In this document: positions 36,851-51,142 of the stretch, piece by piece
How positions within the stretch are numbered: the first letter of the stretch is position 1
Layout: each line of letters begins with the position of its first letter
Source: Tomocerus qinae
Taxonomy: Eukaryota > Arthropoda > Collembola > Entomobryomorpha > Tomoceridae
Reading direction: 5' to 3'
Assembly: GCA_020055645.1 (NCBI GenBank)
Contig: JAECZT010000033.1
Span: forward strand, 1-64,000
Length of the DNA: 64,000 bases
Made by a program: the position numbers and the translations under genes
The notes under the pieces: model-generated
Database searches by the model: none
What the model saw: only the letters and a program-made list of their open reading frames with translations
What the model was told of the DNA's origin: nothing

Positions 36851-38637
36851 ATTGTTACAATATTTTTGTACGATGAATAATTGTTTTACTTGTACATACA
36901 TGCAATGACTGATTATCTAACGTTACTGTTTATTTTAATATTGTTGTTGACAAAATAGGACAAAATGACCTTGGTTATGTTGACAATAAAGAAACTTGGT
37001 GTTGACAAAAAATTTTTCGTGTGTTGACAAAAAAGGGTTGACAATTCGGGGGTGAATCGTGTCGAAGCATGCTTAGTTTGGCATTATGTTGTAGTTCATA
37101 TGGGTTTTGAAACAGTATATAAGTTTTCGCAACTGTACCCTTGCGTTCTTATTTTGTCATCAAACAAATATTGACTATCAAAACAAAATACTACATTGAA
37201 GGTTTTATTTTCTCGCATTACATACAAATACGTTACTCTTACTATATTTACACGTTCACCTTCTTCTTGCTACATATGGAATTTGCATTAATGGTGGAAA
37301 CATGTGTGTGTGTTTGGGGAGACCATGGCAAGTACTATTGATTAGTAGAGCTATGCTACCGCTTGGGCCGTGAGGGCTTACTTGCACTGACTCACGGAAA
37401 GAATTTACTAAGTGCACCTACTTACAGGAAAAGCTTTAGTAAAGGGTAATGAATTATGAGACGGAGTGACTCAATACTGCCTGTAACTCAATCTGGTGGA
37501 CAGTCAGAAAGGGACCGGGACATGTCAGCCGACCGCCAGTGGCCCCAAGCAAATCACTTACAGCCGTCTACCACAACCCACCTTATCACCTCATAGTCAT
37601 CCCATTGTCCTGACTTGTGCTAAGTAGAACTCGTAGAACGTATACTGAGTAACAGAACAATCCATAAACTAAAGACTGGCCATTGATAGATAATCATAAT
37701 GTCACTAAGATAGGCCAATCAATGCTAATCACGGATATACTTCAACGACATCTTTTCCTAGTTCCAGCGTAAATACTATTTTAAACCCGAGGCGCTCCAA
37801 AGATTGGATCTCCAGATCTCAGCCAGATATTCGGATAAATGAGCTGCTTGTAGTTGGCTTCAAATCCAAATAGATCTTGAAAATGTTAATACGTTTGCTG
37901 AACTGCATCCTTTAGTTGCTATTTTGCACAACAACAAATATTAAAGGACAAAAAGATGTTAGATTATTGCTGACTTAATAATAGGTAGTCATTACGACGC
38001 GATGAGTTACCTTTTGTATACTTGAACCGTAGCATGTTTTTGCAATGCATCTGGAATGTGTAATATGTGTCGAAGCGGGACCACCCCAAATTATCAACAC
38101 CCTTTTGTCAACACCGAATTGTCAACACAATTTTGAGCCCTTTGGTCGTCAACACCTTTTTGTCAACCCTTTTAGACTTTTTGTCAACACAAGTTTTTTC
38201 GTAGGTACAAGTCTTTATTTCAGGAGTAGTAACAACAAATATGAATGGGTGCACACGGTGTAAGGGTGTAACTTACGGCAGTTTGCATTAACATTCACTC
38301 CTACAAACCTAACGATTGTGTGTTTCGAGATCCCCTACATGTTTCACTTTTGAATTTATCGGACTTCAAAACTTAAGTCATAACACACCATACAAAGTCA
38401 CACTAAATGTCAAAAAATCCTCCATACAAAAGTCATGTGTCATCCTCCATACAAATTAATCGGCACCCGATAACTAAATATCCTACTTTAGCTAGGATTG
38501 TTATGCGAAATAAGGTTCCTAACAAGAAATGCTCACATGTTGTAAAGTGTACCAAACGATTAAAAACAATTGTTCGCAATATCTCAAAAACGTCATTTTC
38601 GAAGTGGATTTATAAGATAGCTGACAAACCATAAAAA
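36851..38637 (+). repeat. Array unit 21 (1,787 bp)
   Basis: Relic SINE (-) at 37316-37824. Variants: 4G, ATATTC, H, T, class B, C. It matches units 19-20 up to the micro-indel site and differs after it, which suggests an exchange inside the monomer. Confidence 0.97.
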
Positions 38638-40424
38638 ATTGTTACAATATTTTTGTACGATGAATAATTGTTTTACTTGTACATACATGCAATGACTGAT
38701 TATCTAACGTTACTGTTTATTTTAATATTGTTGTTGACAAAATAGGACAAAATGACCTTGGTTATGTTGACAATAAAGAAACTTGGTGTTGACAAAAAAT
38801 TTTTCGTGTGTTGACAAAAAAGGGTTGACAATTCGGGGGTGAATCGTGTCGAAGCATGCTTAGTTTGGCATTATGTTGTAGTTCATATGGGTTTTGAAAC
38901 AGTATATAAGTTTTCGCAACTGTACCCTTGCGTTCTTATTTTGTCATCAAACAAATATTGACTATCAAAACAAAATACTACATTGAAGGTTTTATTTTCT
39001 CGCATTACATACAAATACGTTACTCTTACTATATTTACACGTTCACCTTCTTCTTGCTACATATGGAATTTGCATTAATGGTGGAAACATGTGTGTGTGT
39101 TTGGGGGAGACCATGGCAAGTACTATTGATTAGTAGAGCTATGCTACCGCTTGGGCCGTGAGGGCTTACTTGCACTGACTCACGGAAAGAATTTACTAAG
39201 TGCACCTACTTACAGGAAAAGCTTTAGTAAAGGGTAATGAATTATGAGACGGAGTGACTCAATACTGCCTGTAACTCAATCTGGTGGACAGTCAGAAAGG
39301 GACCGGGACATGTCAGCCGACCGCCAGTGGCCCCAAGCAAATCACTTACAGCCGTCTACCACAACCCACCTTATCACCTCATAGTCATCCCATTGTCCTG
39401 ACTTGTGCTAAGTAGAACTCGTAGAACGTATACTGAGTAACAGAACAATCCATAAACTAAAGACTGGCCATTGATAGATAATCATAATGTCACTAAGATA
39501 GGCCAATCAATGCTAATCACGGATATACTTCAACGACATCTTTTCCTAGTTCCAGCGTAAATACTATTTTAAACCCGAGGCGCTCCAAAGATTGGATCTC
39601 CAGATCTCAGCCAGATATTCGGATAAATGAGCTGCTTGTAGTTGGCTTCAAATCCAAATAGATCTTGAAAATGTTAATACGTTTGCTGAACTGCATCCTT
39701 TAGTTGCTATTTTGCACAACAACAAATATTAAAGGACAAAAGATGTTAGATTATTGCTGACTTAATAATAGGTAGTCATTACGACGCGATGAGTTACCTT
39801 TTGTATACTTGAACCGTAGCATGTTTTTGCAATGAATCTGGAATGTGTAATATGTGTCGAAGCGGGACCACCCCAAATTATCAACACCCTTTTGTCAACA
39901 CCGAATTGTCAACACAATTTTGAGCCCTTTGGTCGTCAACACCTTTTTGTCAACCCTTTTAGACTTTTTGTCAACACAAGTTTTTTCGTAGGTACAAGTC
40001 TTTATTTCAGGAGTAGTAACAACAAATATGAATGGGTGCACACGGTGTAAGGGTGTAACTTACGGCAGTTTGCATTAACATTCACTCCTACAAACCTAAC
40101 GATTGTGTGTTTCGAGATCCCCTACATGTTTCACTTTTTGAATTTATCGGACTTCAAAACTTAAGTCATAACACACCATACAAAGTCACACTAAATGTCA
40201 AAAAATCCTCCATACAAAAGTCATGTGTGTCCTCCTTACAAATTAATCGGCACCCGATAACTAAATATCCTACTTTAGCTAGGATTGTTATGCGAAATAA
40301 GGTTCCTAACAAGAAATGCTCACATGTTGTAAAGTGTACCAAACGATTAAAAACAATTGTTCGCAATATATCAAAAACGTCATTTTCGAAGTGGATTTAT
40401 AAGATAGCTGACAAACCATAAAAA
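38638..40424 (+). repeat. Array unit 22 (1,787 bp)
   Basis: Relic SINE (-) at 39103-39612. Variants: 5G, ATATTC, N, T, a class D derivative (GTGTGTCCTCCTTAC), C, with AATATATC. It has one A fewer in GGACAAAAGATG and an extra T in CACTTTTTGAATTT, the latter shared with unit 35. Confidence 0.97.
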
Positions 40425-42212
40425 ATTGTTACAATATTTTTGTACGATGAATAATTGTTTTACTTGTACATACATGCAATGACTGATTATCTAACGTTAC
40501 TGTTTATTTTAATATTGTTGTTGACAAAATAGGACAAAATGACCTTGGTTATGTTGACAATAAAGAAACTTGGTGTTGACAAAAAATTTTTCGTGTGTTG
40601 ACAAAAAAGGGTTGACAATTCGGGGGTGAATCGTGTCGAAGCATGCTTAGTTTGGCATTATGTTGTAGTTCATATGGGTTTTGAAACAGTATATAAGTTT
40701 TCGCAACTGTACCCTTGCGTTCTTATTTTGTCATCAAACAAATATTGACTATCAAAACAAAATACTACATTGAAGGTTTTATTTTCTCGCATTACATACA
40801 AATACGTTACTCTTACTATATTTACACGTTCACCTTCTTCTTGCTACATATGGAATTTGCATTAATGGTGGAAACATGTGTGTGTGTTTGGGGGAGACCA
40901 TGGCAAGTACTATTGATTAGTAGAGCTATGCTACCGCTTGGGCCGTGAGGGCTTACTTGCACTGACTCACGGAAAGAATTTACTAAGTGCACCTACTTAC
41001 AGGAAAAGCTTTAGTAAAGGGTAATGAATTATGAGACGGAGTGACTCAATACTGCCTGTAACTCAATCTGGTGGACAGTCAGAAAGGGACCGGGACATGT
41101 CAGCCGACCGCCAGTGGCCCCAAGCAAATCACTTACAGCCGTCTACCACAACCCACCTTATCACCTCATAGTCATCCCATTGTCCTGACTTGTGCTAAGT
41201 AGAACTCGTAGAACGTATACTGAGTAACAGAACAATCCATAAACTAAAGACTGGCCATTGATAGATAATCATAATGTCACTAAGATAGGCCAATCAATGC
41301 TAATCACGGATATACTTCAACGACATCTTTTCCTAGTTCCAGCGTAAATACTATTTTAAACCCGAGGCGCTCCAAAGATTGGATCTCCAGATCTCAGCCA
41401 GATATTCGGATAAATGAGCTGCTTGTAGTTGGCTTCAAATCCAAATAGATCTTGAAAATGTTAATACGTTTGCTGAACTGCATCCTTTAGTTGCTATTTT
41501 GCACAACAACAAATATTAAAGGACAAAAAGATGTTAGATTATTGCTGACTTAATAATAGGTAGTCATTACGACGCGATGAGTTACCTTTTGTATACTTGA
41601 ACCGTAGCATGTTTTTGCAATGAATCTGGAATGTGTAATATGTGTCGAAGCGGGACCACCCCAAATTATCAACACCCTTTTGTCAACACCGAATTGTCAA
41701 CACAATTTTGAGCCCTTTGGTCGTCAACACCTTTTTGTCAACCCTTTTAGACTTTTTGTCAACACAAGTTTTTTCGTAGGTACAAGTCTTTATTTCAGGA
41801 GTAGTAACAACAAATATGAATGGGTGCACACGGTGTAAGGGTGTAACTTACGGCAGTTTGCATTAACATTCACTCCTACAAACCTAACGATTGTGTGTTT
41901 CGAGATCCCCTACATGTTTCACTTTTGAATTTATCGGACTTCAAAACTTAAGTCATAACACACCATACAAAGTCACACTAAATGTCAAAAAATCCTCCAT
42001 ACAAAAGTCATGTGTCATCCTCCATACAAATTAATCGGCACCCGATAACTAAATATCCTACTTTAGCTAGGATTGTTATGCGAAATAAGGTTCCTAACAA
42101 GAAATGCTCACATGTTGTAAAGTGTACCAAACGATTAAAAACAATTGTTCGCAATATATCAAAAACGTCATTTTCGGAGTGGATTTATAAGATAGCTGAC
42201 AAACCATAAAAA
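40425..42212 (+). repeat. Array unit 23 (1,788 bp)
   Basis: Relic SINE (-) at 40890-41399. Variants: 5G, ATATTC, N, T, class B, C, with AATATATC and TTCGGAG. Confidence 0.97.
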
Positions 42213-44000
42213 ATTGTTACAATATTTTTGTACGATGAATAATTGTTTTACTTGTACATACATGCAATGACTGATTATCTAACGTTACTGTTTATTTTAA
42301 TATTGTTGTTGACAAAATAGGACAAAATGACCTTGGTTATGTTGACAATAAAGAAACTTGGTGTTGACAAAAAATTTTTCGTGTGTTGACAAAAAAGGGT
42401 TGACAATTCGGGGGTGAATCGTGTCGAAGCATGCTTAGTTTGGCATTATGTTGTAGTTCATATGGGTTTTGAAACAGTATATAAGTTTTCGCAACTGTAC
42501 CCTTGCGTTCTTATTTTGTCATCAAACAAATATTGACTATCAAAACAAAATACTACATTGAAGGTTTTATTTTCTCGCATTACATACAAATACGTTACTC
42601 TTACTATATTTACACGTTCACCTTCTTCTTGCTACATATGGAATTTGCATTAATGGTGGAAACATGTGTGTGTGTTTGGGGGAGACCATGGCAAGTACTA
42701 TTGATTAGTAGAGCTATGCTACCGCTTGGGCCGTGAGGGCTTACTTGCACTGACTCACGGAAAGAATTTACTAAGTGCACCTACTTACAGGAAAAGCTTT
42801 AGTAAAGGGTAATGAATTATGAGACGGAGTGACTCAATACTGCCTGTAACTCAATCTGGTGGACAGTCAGAAAGGGACCGGGACATGTCAGCCGACCGCC
42901 AGTGGCCCCAAGCAAATCACTTACAGCCGTCTACCACAACCCACCTTATCACCTCATAGTCATCCCATTGTCCTGACTTGTGCTAAGTAGAACTCGTAGA
43001 ACGTATACTGAGTAACAGAACAATCCATAAACTAAAGACTGGCCATTGATAGATAATCATAATGTCACTAAGATAGGCCAATCAATGCTAATCACGGATA
43101 TACTTCAACGACATCTTTTCCTAGTTCCAGCGTAAATACTATTTTAAACCCGAGGCGCTCCAAAGATTGGATCTCCAGATCTCAGCCAGATATTCGGATA
43201 AATGAGCTGCTTGTAGTTGGCTTCAAATCCAAATAGATCTTGAAAATGTTAATACGTTTGCTGAACTGCATCCTTTAGTTGCTATTTTGCACAACAACAA
43301 ATATTAAAGGACAAAAAGATGTTAGATTATTGCTGACTTAATAATAGGTAGTCATTACGACGCGATGAGTTACCTTTTGTATACTTGAACCGTAGCATGT
43401 TTTTGCAATGAATCTGGAATGTGTAATATGTGTCGAAGCGGGACCACCCCAAATTATCAACACCCTTTTGTCAACACCGAATTGTCAACACAATTTTGAG
43501 CCCTTTGGTCGTCAACACCTTTTTGTCAACCCTTTTAGACTTTTTGTCAACACAAGTTTTTTCGTAGGTACAAGTCTTTATTTCAGGAGTAGTAACAACA
43601 AATATGAATGGGTGCACACGGTGTAAGGGTGTAACTTACGGCAGTTTGCATTAACATTCACTCCTACAAACCTAACGATTGTGTGTTTCGAGATCCCCTA
43701 CATGTTTCACTTTTGAATTTATCGGACTTCAAAACTTAAGTCATAACACACCATACAAAGTCACACTAAATGTCAAAAAATCCTCCATACAAAAGTCATG
43801 TGTCATCCTCCATACAAATTAATTGGCACCCGATAACTAAATATCCTACTTTAGCTAGGATTGTTATGCGAAATAAGGTTCCTAACAAGAAATGCTCACA
43901 TGTTGTAAAGTGTACCAAACGATTAAAAACAATTGTTCGCAATATATCAAAAACGTCATTTTCGGAGTGGATTTATAAGATAGCTGACAAACCATAAAAA
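42213..44000 (+). repeat. Array unit 24 (1,788 bp)
   Basis: Relic SINE (-) at 42678-43187. Variants: 5G, ATATTC, N, T, class B, T, with AATATATC and TTCGGAG. It differs from unit 23 at the T/C site. Confidence 0.97.
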
Positions 44001-45786
44001 ATTGTTACAATATTTTTGTACGATGAATAATTGTTTTACTTGTACATACATGCAATGACTGATTATCTAACGTTACTGTTTATTTTAATATTGTTGTTGA
44101 CAAAATAGGACAAAATGACCTTGGTTATGTTGACAATAAAGAAACTTGGTGTTGACAAAAAATTTTTCGTGTGTTGACAAAAAAGGGTTGACAATTCGGG
44201 GGTGAATCGTGTCGAAGCATGCTTAGTTTGGCATTATGTTGTAGTTCATATGGGTTTTGAAACAGTATATAAGTTTTCGCAACTGTACCCTTGCGTTCTT
44301 ATTTTGTCATCAAACAAATATTGACTATCAAAACAAAATACTACATTGAAGGTTTTATTTTCTCGCATTACATACAAATACGTTACTCTTACTATATTTA
44401 CACGTTCACCTTCTTCTTGCTACATATGGAATTTGCATTAATGGTGGAAACATGTGTGTGTGTTTGGGGAGACCATGGCAAGTACTATTGATTAGTAGAG
44501 CTATGCTACCGCTTGGGCCGTGAGGGCTTACTTGCACTGACTCACGGAAAGAATTTACTAAGTGCACCTACTTACAGGAAAAGCTTTAGTAAAGGGTAAT
44601 GAATTATGAGACGGAGTGACTCAATACTGCCTGTAACTCAATCTGGTGGACAGTCAGAAAGGGACCGGGACATGTCAGCCGACCGCCAGTGGCCCCAAGC
44701 AAATCACTTACAGCCGTCTACCACAACCCACCTTATCACCTCATAGTCATCCCATTGTCCTGACTTGTGCTAAGTAGAACTCGTAGAACGTATACTGAGT
44801 AACAGAACAATCCATAAACTAAAGACTGGCCATTGATAGATAATCATAATGTCACTAAGATAGGCCAATCAATGCTAATCACGGATATACTTCAACGACA
44901 TCTTTTCCTAGTTCCAGCGTAAATACTATTTTAAACCCGAGGCGCTCCAAAGATTGGATCTCCAGATCTCAGCCAGATATTCGGATAAATGAGCTGCTTG
45001 TAGTTGGCTTCAAATCCAAATAGATCTTGAAAATGTTAATACGTTTGCTGAACTGCATCCTTTAGTTGCTATTTTGCACAACAACAAATATTAAAGGACA
45101 AAAAGATGTTAGATTATTGCTGACTTAATAATAGGTAGTCATTACGACGCGATGAGTTACCTTTTGTATACTTGAACCGTAGCATGTTTTTGCAATGAAT
45201 CTGGAATGTGTAATATGTGTCGAAGCGGGACCACCCCAAATTATCAACACCCTTTTGTCAACACCGAATTGTCAACACAATTTTGAGCCCTTTGGTCGTC
45301 AACACCTTTTTGTCAACCCTTTTAGACTTTTTGTCAACACAAGTTTTTTCGTAGGTACAAGTCTTTATTTCAGGAGTAGTAACAACAAATATGAATGGGT
45401 GCACACGGTGTAAGGGTGTAACTTACGGCAGTTTGCATTAACATTCACTCCTACAAACCTAACGATTGTGTGTTTCGAGATCCCCTACATGTTTCACTTT
45501 TGAATTTATCGGACTTCAAAACTTAAGTCATAACACACCATACAAAGTCACACTAAATGTCAAAAAATCCTCCATACAAAAGTCATGTGTGTCCTCCATA
45601 CAAATTAATCGGCACCCGATAACTAAATATCCTACTTTAGCTAGGATTGTTATGCGAAATAAGGTTCCTAACAAGAAATGCTCACATGTTGTAAAGTGTA
45701 CCAAACGATTAAAAACAATTGTTCGCAATATATCAAAAACGTCATTTTCGGAGTGGATTTATAAGATAGCTGACAAACCATAAAAA
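44001..45786 (+). repeat. Array unit 25 (1,786 bp)
   Basis: Relic SINE (-) at 44466-44974. Variants: 4G, ATATTC, N, T, class D, C, with AATATATC and TTCGGAG; last of the 23-25 run. Confidence 0.97.
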
Positions 45787-47574
45787 ATTGTTACAATATT
45801 TTTGTACGATGAATAATTGTTTTACTTGTACATACATGCAATGACTGATTATCTAACGTTACTGTTTATTTTAATATTGTTGTTGACAAAATAGGACAAA
45901 ATGACCTTGGTTATGTTGACAATAAAGAAACTTGGTGTTGACAAAAAATTTTTCGTGTGTTGACAAAAAAGGGTTGACAATTCGGGGGTGAATCGTGTCG
46001 AAGCATGCTTAGTTTGGCATTATGTTGTAGTTCATATGGGTTTTGAAACAGTATATAAGTTTTCGCAACTGTACCCTTGCGTTCTTATTTTGTCATCAAA
46101 CAAATATTGACTATCAAAACAAAATACTACATTGAAGGTTTTATTTTCTCGCATTACATACAAATACGTTACTCTTACTATATTTACACGTTCACCTTCT
46201 TCTTGCTACATATGGAATTTGCATTAATGGTGGAAACATGTGTGTGTGTTTGGGGGAGACCATGGCAAGTACTATTGATTAGTAGAGCTATGCTACCGCT
46301 TGGGCCGTGAGGGCTTACTTGCACTGACTCACGGAAAGAATTTACTAAGTGCACCTACTTACAGGAAAAGCTTTAGTAAAGGGTAATGAATTATGAGACG
46401 GAGTGACTCAATACTGCCTGTAACTCAATCTGGTGGACAGTCAGAAAGGGACCGGGACATGTCAGCCGACCGCCAGTGGCCCCAAGCAAATCACTTACAG
46501 CCGTCTACCACAACCCACCTTATCACCTCATAGTCATCCCATTGTCCTGACTTGTGCTAAGTAGAACTCGTAGAACGTATACTGAGTAACAGAACAATCC
46601 ATAAACTAAAGACTGGCCATTGATAGATAATCATAATGTCACTAAGATAGGCCAATCAATGCTAATCACGGATATACTTCAACGACATCTTTTCCTAGTT
46701 CCAGCGTAAATACTATTTTAAACCCGAGGCGCTCCAAAGATTGGATCTCCAGATCTCAGCCAGATATTCGGATAAATGAGCTGCTTGTAGTTGGCTTCAA
46801 ATCCAAATAGATCTTGAAAATGTTAATACGTTTGCTGAACTGCATCCTTTAGTTGCTATTTTGCACAACAACAAATATTAAAGGACAAAAAGATGTTAGA
46901 TTATTGCTGACTTAATAATAGGTAGTCATTACGACGCGATGAGTTACCTTTTGTATACTTGAACCGTAGCATGTTTTTGCAATGAATCTGGAATGTGTAA
47001 TATGTGTCGAAGCGGGACCACCCCAAATTATCAACACCCTTTTGTCAACACCGAATTGTCAACACAATTTTGAGCCCTTTGGTCGTCAACACCTTTTTGT
47101 CAACCCTTTTAGACTTTTTGTCAACACAAGTTTTTTCGTAGGTACAAGTCTTTATTTCAGGAGTAGTAACAACAAATATGAATGGGTGCACACGGTGTAA
47201 GGGTGTAACTTACGGCAGTTTGCATTAACATTCACTCCTACAAACCTAACGATTGTGTGTTTCGAGATCCCCTACATGTTTCACTTTTGAATTTATCGGA
47301 CTTCAAAACTTAAGTCATAACACACCATACAAAGTCACACTAAATGTCAAAAAATCCTCCATACAAAAGTCATGTGTGTGCCTCCATACAAATTAATTGG
47401 CACCCGATAACTAAATATCCTACTTTAGCTAGGATTGTTATGCGAAATAAGGTTCCTAACAAGAAATGCTCACATGTTGTAAAGTGTACCAAACGATTAA
47501 AAACAATTGTTCGCAATATCTCAAAAACGTCATTTTCGAAGTGGATTTATAAGATAGCTGACAAACCATAAAAA
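45787..47574 (+). repeat. Array unit 26 (1,788 bp)
   Basis: Relic SINE (-) at 46252-46761. Variants: 5G, ATATTC, N, T, class E (the only one), T. Class E looks like a class A left half joined to a class B or D right half. Confidence 0.97.
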
Positions 47575-49357
47575 ATTGTTACAATATTTTTGTACGATGA
47601 ATAATTGTTTTACTTGTACATACATGCAATGACTGATTATCTAACGTTACTGTTTATTTTAATATTGTTGTTGACAAAATAGGACAAAATGACCTTGGTT
47701 ATGTTGACAATAAAGAAACTTGGTGTTGACAAAAAATTTTTCGTGTGTTGACAAAAAAGGGTTGACAATTCGGGGGTGAATCGTGTCGAAGCATGCTTAG
47801 TTTGGCATTATGTTGTAGTTCATATGGGTTTTGAAACAGTATATAAGTTTTCGCAACTGTACCCTTGCGTTCTTATTTTGTCATCAAACAAATATTGACT
47901 ATCAAAACAAAATACTACATTGAAGGTTTTATTTTCTCGCATTACATACAAATACGTTACTCTTACTATATTTACACGTTCACCTTCTTCTTGCTACATA
48001 TGGAATTTGCATTAATGGTGGAAACATGTGTGTGTGTTTGGGGAGACCATGGCAAGTACTATTGATTAGTAGAGCTATGCTACCGCTTGGGCCGTGAGGG
48101 CTTACTTGCACTGACTCACGGAAAGAATTTACTAAGTGCACCTACTTACAGGAAAAGCTTTAGTAAAGGGTAATGAATTATGAGACGGAGTGACTCAATA
48201 CTGCCTGTAACTCAATCTGGTGGACAGTCAGAAAGGGACCGGGACATGTCAGCCGACCGCCAGTGGCCCCAAGCAAATCACTTACAGCCGTCTACCACAA
48301 CCCACCTTATCACCTCATAGTCATCCCATTGTCCTGACTTGTGCTAAGTAGAACTCGTAGAACGTATACTGAGTAACAGAACAATCCATAAACTAAAGAC
48401 TGGCCATTGATAGATAATCATAATGTCACTAAGATAGGCCAATCAATGCTAATCACGGATATACTTCAACGACATCTTTTCCTAGTTCCAGCGTAAATAC
48501 TATTTTAAACCCGAGGCGCTCCAAAGATTGGATCTCCAGATCTCAGCCAGATATTCGGATAAATGAGCTGCTTGTAGTTGGCTTCAAATCCAAATAGATC
48601 TTGAAAATGTTAATACGTTTGCTGAACTGCATCCTTTAGTTGCTATTTTGCACAACAACAAATATTAAAGGACAAAAAGATGTTAGATTATTGCTGACTT
48701 AATAATAGGTAGTCATTACGACGCGATGAGTTACCTTTTGTATACTTGAACCGTAGCATGTTTTTGCAATGAATCTGGAAGGTGTAATATGTGTCGAAGC
48801 GGGACCACCCCAAATTATCAACACCCTTTTGTCAACACCGAATTGTCAACACAATTTTGAGCCCTTTGGTCGTCAACACCTTTTTGTCAACCCTTTTAGA
48901 CTTTTTGTCAACACAAGTTTTTCGTAGGTACAAGTCTTTATTTCAGGAGTAGTAACAACAAATATGAATGGGTGCACACGGTGTAAGGGTGTAACTTACG
49001 GCAGTTTGCATTAACATTCACTCCTACAAACCTAACGATTGTGTGTTTCGAGATCCCCTACATGTTTCACTTTTGAATTTATCGGACTTCAAAACTTAAG
49101 TCATAACACACCATACGAAGTCACACTAAATGTCAAAAAATCCTCCATACAAAAGTCATGTGTGTGCCATACAAATTAATCGGCACCCGATAACTAAATA
49201 TCCTACTTTAGCTAGGATTGTTATGCGAAATAAGGTTCCTAACAAGAAATGCTCACATGTTGTAAAGTGTACCAAACGATTAAAAACAATTGTTCGCAAT
49301 ATCTCAAAAACGTCATTTTCGAAGTGGATTTATAAGATAGCTGACAAACCATAAAAA
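47575..49357 (+). repeat. Array unit 27 (1,783 bp)
   Basis: Relic SINE (-) at 48040-48548. Variants: 4G, ATATTC, N, G, class A, C, short T-run AGTTTTTCG, private CCATACGAAG for CCATACAAAG. It starts a run rich in the G state (27-29, 31, 33, 34). Confidence 0.97.
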
Positions 49358-51142
49358 ATTGTTACAATATTTTTGTACGATGAATAATTGTTTTACTTGT
49401 ACATACATGCAATGACTGATTATCTAACGTTACTGTTTATTTTAATATTGTTGTTGACAAAATAGGACAAAATGACCTTGGTTATGTTGACAATAAAGAA
49501 ACTTGGTGTTGACAAAAAATTTTTCGTGTGTTGACAAAAAAGGGTTGACAATTCGGGGGTGAATCGTGTCGAAGCATGCTTAGTTTGGCATTATGTTGTA
49601 GTTCATATGGGTTTTGAAACAGTATATAAGTTTTCGCAACTGTACCCTTGCGTTCTTATTTTGTCATCAAACAAATATTGACTATCAAAACAAAATACTA
49701 CATTGAAGGTTTTATTTTCTCGCATTACATACAAATACGTTACTCTTACTATATTTACACGTTCACCTTCTTCTTGCTACATATGGAATTTGCATTAATG
49801 GTGGAAACATGTGTGTGTGTTTGGGGGAGACCATGGCAAGTACTATTGATTAGTAGAGCTATGCTACCGCTTGGGCCGTGAGGGCTTACTTGCACTGACT
49901 CACGGAAAGAATTTACTAAGTGCACCTACTTACAGGAAAAGCTTTAGTAAAGGGTAATGAATTATGAGACGGAGTGACTCAATACTGCCTGTAACTCAAT
50001 CTGGTGGACAGTCAGAAAGGGACCGGGACATGTCAGCCGACCGCCAGTGGCCCCAAGCAAATCACTTACAGCCGTCTACCACAACCCACCTTATCACCTC
50101 ATAGTCATCCCATTGTCCTGACTTGTGCTAAGTAGAACTCGTAGAACGTATACTGAGTAACAGAACAATCCATAAACTAAAGACTGGCCATTGATAGATA
50201 ATCATAATGTCACTAAGATAGGCCAATCAATGCTAATCACGGATATACTTCAACGACATCTTTTCCTAGTTCCAGCGTAAATACTATTTTAAACCCGAGG
50301 CGCTCCAAAGATTGGATCTCCAGATCTCAGCCAGATATTCGGATAAATGAGCTGCTTGTAGTTGGCTTCAAATCCAAATAGATCTTGAAAATGTTAATAC
50401 GTTTGCTGAACTGCATCCTTTAGTTGCTATTTTGCACAACAACAAATATTAAAGGACAAAAAGATGTTAGATTATTGCTGACTTAATAATAGGTAGTCAT
50501 TACGACGCGATGAGTTACCTTTTGTATACTTGAACCGTAGCATGTTTTTGCAATGAATCTGGAAGGTGTAATATGTGTCGAAGCGGGACCACCCCAAATT
50601 ATCAACACCCTTTTGTCAACACCGAATTGTCAACACAATTTTGAGCCCTTTGGTCGTCAACACCTTTTTGTCAACCCTTTTAGACTTTTTGTCAACACAA
50701 GTTTTTTCGTAGGTACAAGTCTTTATTTCAGGAGTAGTAACAACAAATATGAATAGGTGCACACGGTGTAAGGGTGTAACTTACGGCAGTTTGCATTAAC
50801 ATTCACTCCTACAAACCTAACGATTGTGTGTTTCGAGATCCCCTACATGTTTCACTTTTGAATTTATCGGACTTCAAAACTTAAGTCATAACACACCATA
50901 CAAAGTCACACTAAATGTCAAAAAATCCTCCATACAAAAGTCATGTGTGTGCCATACAAATTAATCGGCACCCGATAACTAAATATCCTACTTTAGCTAG
51001 GATTGTTATGCGAAATAAGGTTCCTAACAAGAAATGCTCACATGTTGTAAAGTGTACCAAACGATTAAAAACAATTGTTCGCAATATCTCAAAAACGTCA
51101 TTTTCGAAGTGGATTTATAAGATAGCTGACAAACCATAAAAA
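49358..51142 (+). repeat. Array unit 28 (1,785 bp)
   Basis: Relic SINE (-) at 49823-50332. Variants: 5G, ATATTC, N, G, class A, C, with GAATAGGTGC for GAATGGGTGC, shared with units 30, 33 and 35. Confidence 0.97.
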